From Rhodobiaceae bacterium UBA7804 (GTDB taxonomy: Bacteria; Pseudomonadota; Alphaproteobacteria; Parvibaculales; Parvibaculaceae): a stretch of DNA of 64,000 bases. The translations under genes and the position numbers were made by a program. The notes beneath the pieces were generated by a model. It searched no databases. It was not told where the DNA came from and saw only the letters and a program-made list of their open reading frames with translations. The stretch covers positions 474,566 through 538,565 of the forward strand of contig DLCG01000009.1 of NCBI GenBank assembly GCA_002480495.1, read 5' to 3'. Shown in pieces: positions 56,746 through 64,000 of this stretch (position 1 is its first letter; each line of letters begins with the position of its first letter).

Positions 56746-58011
56746 TCAAGGCGGCGGCGCGGCAGCGCCGGCGTCTGCATCGACGCCCAGGCAGTTGGCG
56801 TAGTAGGTGACCGTGGCCGGCCAGTCCGAGAACACGCCGCGCACGCCGACGTCCCTGGCCAGCACGTCGAGCATCCGGTACACGTCGCCATCGTCGTCGA
56901 TCGCGTCCGCGACGCTGCGGTAGTAGTAGCCACCGCCGCCGGCGAGCGACCCGGAGCGCTCCAGCGTCCAGGTGACGATGTCCAGCCCGGCCTCCCGGGC
57001 GGCGCGGGCATAGGCCGACGGCACGATGTCGCCGGCAGCGTCCAGGGTCACCAGCACCCACATGGGGGGCGCCACCACCCGGACGCCGCTGCGCGCGAGG
57101 GCCGCCATGGACGGCTCGAAGGTCGCCGGGTCGTCGGGCGACGGACCGCTGCCGTCGAAACGGCCGTCGAGGTACACGGCCCGGGCGCCGAAGGCCGGAT
57201 AGGCGTCCAGCCAGAACCGGATGTCCGCCAGGTCGAAGGACTGGGGATGCACGCGTCCGGGCGGCACGCCGGCGGCGCGGTACGCCTCGACGAGCTGGGC
57301 CGCGTAGTCGCTGCGGGTGTAGTTGCCGCCGAACGGCATCTCCACCTGGGGCGCCTTCAGCTCCGGGGTCATGTCGACGCCGAGGGCGTCGAACAGCGCG
57401 ATGCTGGCGTCGTGGCTCATCAGGGTGCCGCAGGCGGGAAAGTCGGCGGGAACGTCCCCAGGCGGCGATGCGAGGTACTCCGCTACCGAGGTCGCGGCCG
57501 GGTCCACCACGTCCATCCGGCCGCACAGCGTCTCGAACTGCGCCAGGGTGATGTCGCTGGTGCAGCAGCGCGCCCCGGCCTGGCGCCCGGGCGCCGGATC
57601 GGCGGGGGTGAAGGGCTCCCGGCAGGTGTCCGCCAGATCCGTGGCCAGGATGTTCGTGGTGCTGTGCAGATCGCACTGGGAATGGCGGCAGACCAGCCGG
57701 CGATCCCGGGTGAAGGTCACGTCGCACTCCAGCACCCCGGCGCCCTGGCGGGCCGCCGCCAGATAGGACTCGCGGGTGTGCTCGGGGTAGCGCAGCGGTG
57801 CGCCGCGGTGGCCGATGGAGAACGTCGTGCTGTAGAACGCGCCGGCCCGGCACTGGGCGAGCGCATCCTTCAGCGGGCCGTCGTCCATGTCCGCCACCAG
57901 CGCCGCCGGGCGGGCGCCGATCGGATCGTCCCACGTCCGGGCGCCTTCCGCCGCCGCCGCGCCGGCGAGCAGCCACGACCCCAACCACAGAATTCGAAGA
58001 CGGTCAGCCAC
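56746..58011 (-). CDS. exported glycerophosphodiester phosphodiesterase family protein
   Basis: A 421-residue GDPD enzyme. The signal peptide is about 1-22 (ILWLGSWLLAGAAAAEG). The catalytic start IGHRGAPLRYPEHTRESY carries HRG and the PEHT variant of PENT. A downstream VLECDVTFTRDRRLVCRHS holds the metal-binding ExD and the second catalytic His. It would release glycerol phosphate from deacylated phospholipids. GTG 58011 follows GGGGGA. Several Cys suggest disulfides in the periplasm. Divergent from pnuC. Confidence 0.9.
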   Translation of the reverse strand: MADRLRILWLGSWLLAGAAAAEGARTWDDPIGARPAALVADMDDGPLKDALAQCRAGAFYSTTFSIGHRGAPLRYPEHTRESYLAAARQGAGVLECDVTFTRDRRLVCRHSQCDLHSTTNILATDLADTCREPFTPADPAPGRQAGARCCTSDITLAQFETLCGRMDVVDPAATSVAEYLASPPGDVPADFPACGTLMSHDASIALFDALGVDMTPELKAPQVEMPFGGNYTRSDYAAQLVEAYRAAGVPPGRVHPQSFDLADIRFWLDAYPAFGARAVYLDGRFDGSGPSPDDPATFEPSMAALARSGVRVVAPPMWVLVTLDAAGDIVPSAYARAAREAGLDIVTWTLERSGSLAGGGGYYYRSVADAIDDDGDVYRMLDVLARDVGVRGVFSDWPATVTYYANCLGVDADAGAAAPPP

Positions 58012-58136
58012 AGATCCCCCGCACGGTCGACACGACGAAGCGTCACAGGACGACATCCTAACCGGTCCGTGTTGCACGATCGTGGCGACCCGGCCGGCCC
58101 TGATAGACTTCGCCGACGCCACCGCCCGGACACCCC

Positions 58137-58748
58137 GTGGAACGACTTCTGGAACTCTGGCTCACCGTCGACGAGCCGACCGGCACCGTGCTCGGCGTGA
58201 TCGTCGTCGCCTGCCTGATCCGTCAGAGCCTGTGGGCCTGGCCCCTGGGGGTGGCCTACGTGCTGGTGTCCGTCACGGTGCTGTTGGACGCCCGGCTGTA
58301 CGCCAACCTGGCCCTGCACCTGCTCGGCTTCCTGCCGCTGAATCTGTACGGCTGGTATCACTGGGTGTTCGGCCGGGCGCCGGGCGAGGAGGAGCTGCCG
58401 GTCACCCGCGCACCGCGCCGGACGATCGTCGTGCTGGCCGCCCTGTGCCTGGTGGGCACCGCCGCGCTGGGAACGGCGTTCGCCACCTACACGGACGCCG
58501 CCCTGCCCTACTGGGACAACGCCCTGTTCGTCGCCAGCCTGGCCGCCATGTGGCTGACCGCCCGCAAGCAGATCGAGAACTGGGCGTTCTGGTTCGTGAT
58601 CAACATCGTCTCGGTAGGCGTCTACTGGGTTCAGGCGCTGCCGCTCTACGCCGGCCTGTACCTCGTCTACATCGCCATGGCGGTGGCGGGCTGGCGAAGC
58701 TGGTCCCGCTCCATGACGCCCCGCGAGAGCCCCGCCGGCGACGCCTGA
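58137..58748 (+). CDS. pnuC: PnuC-like vitamin transporter
   Basis: A 203-residue membrane protein with seven helices. NLYGWYHWVFG matches the PnuC WxxW-type segment, and YWDNALFVASLAAMWLTARKQIENWAFWFVINIVSVGVYW is the family core. It facilitates entry of nicotinamide riboside or a related vitamin, trapped by phosphorylation inside. No NadR or kinase gene is adjacent. GTG start. Confidence 0.93.
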   Translation: MERLLELWLTVDEPTGTVLGVIVVACLIRQSLWAWPLGVAYVLVSVTVLLDARLYANLALHLLGFLPLNLYGWYHWVFGRAPGEEELPVTRAPRRTIVVLAALCLVGTAALGTAFATYTDAALPYWDNALFVASLAAMWLTARKQIENWAFWFVINIVSVGVYWVQALPLYAGLYLVYIAMAVAGWRSWSRSMTPRESPAGDA

Positions 58749-58838
58749 ACCACGTCACGACTGGCACTCTCCGGGTTTCAGTGCCAGCGGAAATGCGCTA
58801 TTCCATGAAGACGTGTGCAACACCGAAGAGGCAGCACA

Positions 58839-59111
58839 TTGATCTGGGTAGTCGACAAGAAAGTGGTACCGCATCTGATCCAGCAGGACGGTCAGCTCGC
58901 CGAGGTGCCGATCCGGGTTTCCTTCGAATACGCCGTCGAGGACGGCACGGTGCTCGACGGCACGCTCACCCTGAGCACGCTCTACAACAAGCGGTCCGTG
59001 TGCCGGCACTTTCCGCGGCTCGACGACGAACGCCTCGACGAGGACGTTCAGGCGACGGCCGAGCGGGCGGTCGACGAGCACCTCGCCCTGAGCGGCTTCG
59101 AGCGCGCCTGA
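58839..59111 (+). CDS. small protein of unknown function
   Basis: I do not recognise this roughly 90-residue acidic, soluble protein. It begins LIWVVDKKVVPHLIQQDGQ and ends in a charged helix (DEDVQATAERAVDEHLALSG). I used TTG 58839, seven bases after AGAGG; a GTG at 58815 would add eight residues. Isolated between pnuC and a convergent flavoprotein gene. Confidence 0.6.
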   Translation: MIWVVDKKVVPHLIQQDGQLAEVPIRVSFEYAVEDGTVLDGTLTLSTLYNKRSVCRHFPRLDDERLDEDVQATAERAVDEHLALSGFERA

Positions 59112-59142
59112 CGACCGCGCCCGCCGCCGGCCGCGGGTCGCC

Positions 59143-60078
59143 TCAGAGGTAGCGTTCCGACATCTCGCCGAGGGTGGCGAAGAACTCGTCGCGCACGTCG
59201 GCGAGGATCTCGGCCACCGGCCGCACCGAGTCGATGCGCCCGCAGACCTGCCCCGACAGGGCGATGCTCGCCTCCATGTCGCCGCCGAAGTACAGATCGA
59301 GGGCGGTGCCGAACTCCCGCATGGCGTTGACGTCGGGTTCGTCCTCCAGGCGCGAGGTCTTCGCGGTGCGCAGCGCCCGCAGCGCCGGCGAGTACTTGCG
59401 GTTGAGGAACACCGTGTCCGTTTCCTGCGCCGCGACGATGGCGTTCTTCCAGTTGTCGTGCACCGGCGACTCCGCCGCCGACACCATCCGCGTGCCCATC
59501 TGCACGGCCTCGGCCCCCAGAGCGAAGGCGGCGGCCATGGTCCGGCCGCAGGTGAAGCCGCCGGCGGCGATGATCGGCACGTCCACCTTCGAGCGCACCA
59601 GCGGCAGCAGCACCATGGTCGAGACCTCCCGCGGGTTCTTGAAGCCGCCGCCCTCGCCGCCTTCGACCACCAGCCCGTCGACCCCGCAGGCCACCGCCTT
59701 CAGCGCCGCCGACAGGCTCGGGACCACGTGAAACACGGTGAGGCCGGCCTTCTTGAGCTGCTCGGTGTAGCGCTCCGGATTGCCGGCGGAGGTGGTGACG
59801 AAGGTCACCCCCTGATCGATCACGAAGTCGACGATGTCCGGGTCCCGCACGAAGGCCTGGGCGATGTTCACGCCGAACGGCTTGTCGGTGAGGGTCCGCA
59901 TGGCGCGGATCTCCTCGCGGATCGCGTCGAGCTCGCCGGAGGAGGTCTCGATGATGCCGAGCCCGCCGGCGTTGGACACCGCCGCGGCGAGCTGGGAACG
60001 GGCGATCCAGCCCATGGGGGCCTGCACCACGGGAATGTCGATTCCGAGCAGGCGGGTGATCCGGTTGTCGAACGGCAT
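59143..60078 (-). CDS. nitronate monooxygenase / NAD(P)H-dependent flavin oxidoreductase family
   Basis: A 311-residue TIM-barrel flavoprotein. The N-terminal PVVQAPMGWIARSQLAAAVSNAGGLG and phosphate-binding GGFTCGRTMAAAFALGAEAVQMGTR place it in the 2-nitropropane dioxygenase/FabK-like family with FMN. The family includes nitronate monooxygenases, quinone reductases and enoyl reductases; the residues seen do not separate them. Starts at ATG 60078. Confidence 0.88.
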   Translation of the reverse strand: MPFDNRITRLLGIDIPVVQAPMGWIARSQLAAAVSNAGGLGIIETSSGELDAIREEIRAMRTLTDKPFGVNIAQAFVRDPDIVDFVIDQGVTFVTTSAGNPERYTEQLKKAGLTVFHVVPSLSAALKAVACGVDGLVVEGGEGGGFKNPREVSTMVLLPLVRSKVDVPIIAAGGFTCGRTMAAAFALGAEAVQMGTRMVSAAESPVHDNWKNAIVAAQETDTVFLNRKYSPALRALRTAKTSRLEDEPDVNAMREFGTALDLYFGGDMEASIALSGQVCGRIDSVRPVAEILADVRDEFFATLGEMSERYL

Positions 60079-60158
60079 GGACGGGGCTCCTCAGTCGATG
60101 AAGGGGTCAACCGGCCGATTGTGCCACGTCCGGCGCCGCGGTCCGCCCCCGGCGCGGC

Positions 60159-61196
60159 TCAGGCGCCGGGCTCCATGAGCGGCTCGCAGCCGGTGCCCTC
60201 GAGCAGCGACCGGACGGCCTCGCGATCCGCCCCGTCCAGCGCCTGGAAGCGCGCGCGGATCCAGGCCAGGCATTTCGCCTGATAGGGAAACGACGGCTGG
60301 GTCCAGCGGCAGCCGTCGATGGTGGTCTCGAAGGCGTCCTCCCCGGCGGCCATCGCCGCGGCGTTGGCCACCAGCGCCGGAACGTACACCCGTCCCACCT
60401 CCTCCAGCAGACCGCCGAGCACTTCGGCGGCCCGGTCCCGCGCCATCCAGGCGTCGTCGGCCGCCGGATTGCCCGACAGGTCGTCGACCAGATCGGTCCA
60501 GGCGTGAACCCGGGGCGCCTCTTCCAGGCAGATCGCCGCCGGCGTGGGATCGAACTTGGCGAGCTGGGTGAGCTGGGCGTACACGCCGAAGTCCGCGGAC
60601 GCCGGCCTGTGCCCGAACAGGAACGGCTGATGCTGTAGCACCGCATCGAACAGGGCCAGGAAGCGGCGGTAGCTGTCCTCGATCACCGGCGCCGTCACGT
60701 CGTTCGACCCGACCACGTAGAGCCGCTGAATCTGCCGCTCGCTGATGAACTGCTTCGCCCGGGCGAGCTTCTCCGCAGGCTCGGAGATGCCGCGCCATAT
60801 GGGCAGGATGGTGCCGGCCTTGTCGATGTCCGCCTGAAAGTACCAGCGGTAGTGGAACATGGCCTTGGTCAGCCATTCGTCGGCGTAGTCCTCGAGCAGG
60901 TAGTCGAGAAAGGCCAGCACCGGATCGGCCGGCACCACCGAACGGCCCGGGAACTCGTCCTCGAAGCGGCGGATCAGCGGCGTCGAGTCCACCACCGCCC
61001 GGAGCTTGCCGTCGTCGCCGGGCAGGTAGAAGGTCGGCAGCAGCGCGACCTTCGGCTCCGGCAGGCCGAGGTCGGTCGCCTGGTCGCCGATCAGGAATTC
61101 GTAGGGCAGACGGCGGTAGCGCAGCACCGCCAGCATCTTGCGGGTGTAGGGGGAGCCGGGGGCTCCCTTGAATCGCAGGGGAAGGGAATCGGCCAT
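60159..61196 (-). CDS. glutathione-S-transferase-fold protein
   Basis: A 345-residue protein. The thioredoxin-like N-terminus GAPGSPYTRKMLAVLRYRRLPYEFL (about residues 10-35) is followed by LPTFYLPGDDGKLRAVVDSTPLIRRFEDE, the substrate-binding VPxxxDSxxI pattern, and by helical GST C-terminal regions. It is longer than a normal GST (about 210 residues), with an extra C-terminal region of unknown role. ATG 61196 behind GGAGAGAG. Confidence 0.87.
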   Translation of the reverse strand: MADSLPLRFKGAPGSPYTRKMLAVLRYRRLPYEFLIGDQATDLGLPEPKVALLPTFYLPGDDGKLRAVVDSTPLIRRFEDEFPGRSVVPADPVLAFLDYLLEDYADEWLTKAMFHYRWYFQADIDKAGTILPIWRGISEPAEKLARAKQFISERQIQRLYVVGSNDVTAPVIEDSYRRFLALFDAVLQHQPFLFGHRPASADFGVYAQLTQLAKFDPTPAAICLEEAPRVHAWTDLVDDLSGNPAADDAWMARDRAAEVLGGLLEEVGRVYVPALVANAAAMAAGEDAFETTIDGCRWTQPSFPYQAKCLAWIRARFQALDGADREAVRSLLEGTGCEPLMEPGA

Positions 61197-61318
61197 GACG
61201 CTCTCTCCAGACTGTCGGAGAAAGTGTGCCAGCACCGCGGGCGGCTGTCTGTCCGGCGGCCTGCCCGGCTTCCCCGGCGGCCATGCTGCGCGCCGCGGGA
61301 AGCCGGGTCCGGATGCCG

Positions 61319-63832
61319 TCAGAAGCGGTAGGTGAAGTCCACGCCGTAGCTGTCCCGCGCCGCCTCGTGGATGAACGAGCCGCCGAACTCGGGGGCGACG
61401 ATCACTTCCTCGAGGTAGTCCTCGTCGGCCACGTTGCGGCCCCAGCCCGTGAGGGTCCAGTTGCTGCCGTGCAGCGACACCCGCAGATCGACGGTGTCGT
61501 AGGGGTCACGCCGGGTCTGGCTGGTGTCCGACTGCACCGGGAAACCGAGCAGCGCCGACCAGATGGCCGGCTGCTGGTTGTCCTGCACCGTGTGGAACCA
61601 GGTCTCGCCGACGCGACGGTAATCGGCCCGGACGATCAGGTCGAGGCCGGAGCCGAGGCGATGCTGCCACTGGCCGCCGAGGTTCAGCGTGTACTCCGGC
61701 GCCAGCGGCGCCTCGTTGCCCTCGGTGGCCGGCCGGTGACGGTTCTCCTTGATCTCTCCGTCGGTGAAGCCGACGCCGCCGTACACGGTCAGCCCGTCGG
61801 CCAGCAGATAGGTGAAGTCCAGCTCCGCGCCGCGCAGCTCCAGCTCGTCGATGGTGGTCACCACCCGCAGCAGGCCGAACGGCCCGGCGAAGAACTCGAA
61901 GAACTGATTGTCGTCGACGTTGGTCTGGAACACCGCGGCGTTGAGCTGCAGGCGCTGATCGAGGTAGTTGCCCTTCAGGCCGACCTCGAACGCCTGGGAC
62001 ACCTCCTTGTCGTACTCGTCGTTGACGTCGAGCCCGGCGCCCACCGAGCCGAGGCCGAACGGATCGCCGGAGTTGAACCAGAACTCGGTGACCGCCTCGC
62101 TGCCCAGGCTGTTGAAGCCGCCGGAGCGGAAGCCGACGCCGTAGGAGGCGTACAGGCTGGTGGCATCCGTCCAGTTCCAGCGCAGCGCGATCTTCGGCTG
62201 GAACTGGTTGAAGGTCTCGTCCCGGCTGGGGATGACGTCGTCCACCGCCGAGCGGGCCGGGTTGAGCGGCGCGCCGCCGCCGAACAGCAGGGCCGACGCT
62301 GCCCGCGGCACCTTGTTGCTCACCTCCCGCTCCTCCCGGTCGAACCGGCCCTCGATGGACAGCTCGACCGTCTCCGACAGATCGATGCCGACCTGGCCGA
62401 AGATCGAGTAGACCCGGGTGTCGAAATCGTCCCAGAACAGCAGATCGGTGGGGTTCGGTCCCGAGGCCGGCACGTAGGGCTGCTCGAGAAAACCCTGCCC
62501 CAGATCCGCGCCGTAGCCCACGACCACCTCGCGATCGATGTCGGCCGCGTAGGCGCCGGCGATCCAGCGCACGCTGCCGTCCGTGGGACCGGCGAGGCGC
62601 ACCTCCAGGCTCATGTCGCTCTGGTTGCGCTCCTGGTACTGGTAGCCGTCGCAGGTGAGCGGCGTGTAGGCGGCCAGCAGGCTGTTGGCGGCCGTGGGCG
62701 CCGTGCCCGGCGCGGCGAACAGGAACTGGGGCGGCGCCGAGTTCACCAGCTCGATGGTCTCCGGCGTCACCGACGCGGCGCAGGCGGGCACCGCGGAATA
62801 GCCGCCGAAGGCCGCGCTGGTGCCGTCCGACAGCAGGCTCTCCTCGAGGTCGTTGTAGGCCAGGATCGCCGTCAGCGCGTAGCCGTTGCCGAACTCGTGG
62901 TCGACCTTGAGGGACAGGTCCATGGTCTCCTGCTCGTTGGTCGGCGGCACGTTGAACATGTACTGGAAGTCGTGCTCGTTGACGTCGATGAAGAACAGCT
63001 CGTCGCCCGGCGTGCCGAAGGACGTGAACGCGGGCAGCGCGAAGGTCGCGTTGAAGTTGATGGTGCCGGCGTCGGTCTGGGAGTAGCCGGCGCGCAGGTC
63101 CCAGGTGGTGGCGCCGGTCTCCCACATGAGCCGGCCGCGCACCGTGTCGTCCTCGAAGAAGTCCACGTTGTTCTCGTCGAGGAACACGTTGCGGTAGTGG
63201 CCGTCGGTCTCACTGTGGTTGAAGCTCAGCCGCCCCCGCAGGTTGTCGCCGAGGGCACCCGACACCGAAGCCTGCAGCCGGTAGCTGTCGTTGTTGCCGG
63301 CACCGGCGCTGACCTTGCCCTCGAACTCCTCGGTGGGCTCGTTGGTGGTGATCAGGATCGCCCCGGACGACGCGTTGCGGCCGTACAGCGCGCCCTGCGG
63401 ACCCTTGAGCACCTCGATCTGCGCCACGTCGAGCAGCTCGCGGTTGAAGGCGTTGGGGTTGGTGATCAGCACGCCGTCCACCACCAGCGCGAAGTTGGAC
63501 TCCGCGTCCCGGGTCGAGGTGATGCCGCGGATGGTGACCAGGGTGTCACCGGTGTTGGCGGTGTCGGCCATCACCACGTTCGGCGTCAGGCCGATGAAAT
63601 CCTCCGGACGCTGGATGCCCGCGTCCTCGATGTCGGCGGCGGTGAACGCGGTCACCGAGATCGGCACGTCGGACAGACGCTCGGCGGCGCGGCGGGCGGT
63701 CACCACGACCTCCTCGATCGCGCCGGTCGCGCCCCGTGCGTCCTGAACGGGCAGCACGGCGGCACTGGAAAGCAGCACGACGGCTGCGGATGATGGGGGC
63801 AGCAGGGCGAAGACACGACGGACACGATTCAT
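61319..63832 (-). CDS. TonB-dependent receptor without STN domain
   Basis: An 837-residue outer-membrane receptor. The signal peptide ends about residue 35. The TonB box is EEVVVTARR, and the plug (about 55-165) includes DVPISVTAFT, VTIRGI and VEVLKGPQGALYGRNASSGAI-like residues. The barrel ends YGVDFTYRF. It is of the kind abundant in marine gammaproteobacteria and sphingomonads for organic substrates. ATG 63832 follows GGAGGAGGAG. Divergent from a GntR-family regulator, which suggests uptake of an organic acid or sugar acid, not iron. Confidence 0.93.
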   Translation of the reverse strand: MNRVRRVFALLPPSSAAVVLLSSAAVLPVQDARGATGAIEEVVVTARRAAERLSDVPISVTAFTAADIEDAGIQRPEDFIGLTPNVVMADTANTGDTLVTIRGITSTRDAESNFALVVDGVLITNPNAFNRELLDVAQIEVLKGPQGALYGRNASSGAILITTNEPTEEFEGKVSAGAGNNDSYRLQASVSGALGDNLRGRLSFNHSETDGHYRNVFLDENNVDFFEDDTVRGRLMWETGATTWDLRAGYSQTDAGTINFNATFALPAFTSFGTPGDELFFIDVNEHDFQYMFNVPPTNEQETMDLSLKVDHEFGNGYALTAILAYNDLEESLLSDGTSAAFGGYSAVPACAASVTPETIELVNSAPPQFLFAAPGTAPTAANSLLAAYTPLTCDGYQYQERNQSDMSLEVRLAGPTDGSVRWIAGAYAADIDREVVVGYGADLGQGFLEQPYVPASGPNPTDLLFWDDFDTRVYSIFGQVGIDLSETVELSIEGRFDREEREVSNKVPRAASALLFGGGAPLNPARSAVDDVIPSRDETFNQFQPKIALRWNWTDATSLYASYGVGFRSGGFNSLGSEAVTEFWFNSGDPFGLGSVGAGLDVNDEYDKEVSQAFEVGLKGNYLDQRLQLNAAVFQTNVDDNQFFEFFAGPFGLLRVVTTIDELELRGAELDFTYLLADGLTVYGGVGFTDGEIKENRHRPATEGNEAPLAPEYTLNLGGQWQHRLGSGLDLIVRADYRRVGETWFHTVQDNQQPAIWSALLGFPVQSDTSQTRRDPYDTVDLRVSLHGSNWTLTGWGRNVADEDYLEEVIVAPEFGGSFIHEAARDSYGVDFTYRF

Positions 63833-63866
63833 GGGGGCTCCTCCTCCGGAATCCGTTCGGGCCGTT

Positions 63867-63874
63867 TGTATACA
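63867..63874. promoter_or_regulatory. GntR-type operator candidate
   Basis: The palindrome TGTATACA in an AT-rich stretch between the divergent TonB receptor and GntR-type genes. It resembles the (T)TGTATACA(A) core used by FCD/VanR-type GntR regulators. Position supports control of both genes. Confidence 0.5.
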
Positions 63875-63920
63875 TCGATCGGTTATGATTGGAACCGCCA
63901 CGGCGACGGGGAGAGGCACC

Positions 63921-64000
63921 TTGGCCAACGCAGCAGACCGCGCATACGACGCCATCCGATCCGGCATCCTCGATGGCACCTTTCCACCCAACGCCCGGCT
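63921..64000 (+). CDS. GntR-family regulator, 3' end outside window
   Basis: TTG 63921 after GGGGAGAGG begins a frame reading RAYDAIRSGILDGTFPPNARL, the first helix and strand of a GntR winged-helix domain. Only about 26 codons are in the window, so its effector class (FadR, HutC and so on) cannot be told. Confidence 0.75.
   Translation, partial: MANAADRAYDAIRSGILDGTFPPNAR

Noticed and set aside
59113..59139. GC-rich imperfect stem between the small unknown gene and the nitronate monooxygenase gene as a terminator
   Set aside because: The stem has a bulge and no T-run on either strand, so support is too thin.
61226..63793. Plus-strand frame of 855 codons opposite the second TonB receptor
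   Set aside because: Compositional mirror of a high-GC barrel gene. The receptor on the other strand has signal peptide, plug and terminal Phe.

Overview
The window is gene-dense, high-GC proteobacterial DNA with about 60 protein genes, no rRNA or tRNA, no CRISPR array and no recognisable transposase or integrase. Many neighbouring genes share ATGA, GTGA or TTGA stop/start overlaps, so long translationally coupled operons are the rule. To my reading the composition changes near 14.64 kb. Left of it, genes favour GCG for Ala and use CTC freely for Leu, and the content (FecI/FecR iron-receptor operon, one-chain acyl-CoA carboxylase) recalls alphaproteobacteria. Right of it, CTG and GCC dominate and the content (DUF4426, POT transporter, lipoprotein truncated haemoglobin, Mrp antiporter) recalls marine gammaproteobacteria. 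The taxonomy is inference. The step could be a transfer boundary or an assembly join.

Left part (1-14.6 kb). A TetR regulator diverges from a flavin monooxygenase - SDR - membrane protein operon, with two tandem palindromic operators between them. A porin follows. A complete iron-regulated signalling and uptake operon is then read on the minus strand: ECF sigma factor, FecR, STN-type TonB receptor, membrane protein and PepSY protein. A 1095-residue one-chain biotin-dependent acyl-CoA carboxylase is read on the plus strand.

Middle (14.7-37 kb). A cation/proton antiporter and a universal stress protein are followed by a NylB-like serine hydrolase. Next comes a coupled set: 2Fe-2S subunit, molybdenum hydroxylase subunit, methyltransferase and glycosyltransferase-like protein. 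The complete glpSTPQUV glycerol ABC transporter operon follows. Divergent to glpS is a tiny transcription unit: a sigma70-type promoter, a 13-base perfect Shine-Dalgarno sequence, an 11-codon ORF and an intrinsic terminator. Then come an amidohydrolase, a CBS protein, an acyl-CoA synthetase behind a palindromic promoter, a large inverted-repeat element, an unknown protein, a patatin, a zinc-ribbon protein and a POT peptide transporter.

Right part (37-64 kb). Small genes (SpoIIAA-like, DUF4426, CYTH) lead to a coupled operon of cupredoxin, c-di-GMP phosphodiesterase, DUF3034 protein and lipoprotein truncated haemoglobin. A long minus-strand block holds a Mrp-type antiporter (E, F, G, A/B fusion, C and three D-like subunits), an RssA-like patatin, a cardiolipin synthase and an SLC13 permease. 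The window ends with an ABC-F ATPase, a glycerophosphodiesterase, PnuC, a nitronate monooxygenase-like enzyme, a GST-fold protein, and a TonB receptor divergent from a truncated GntR gene.
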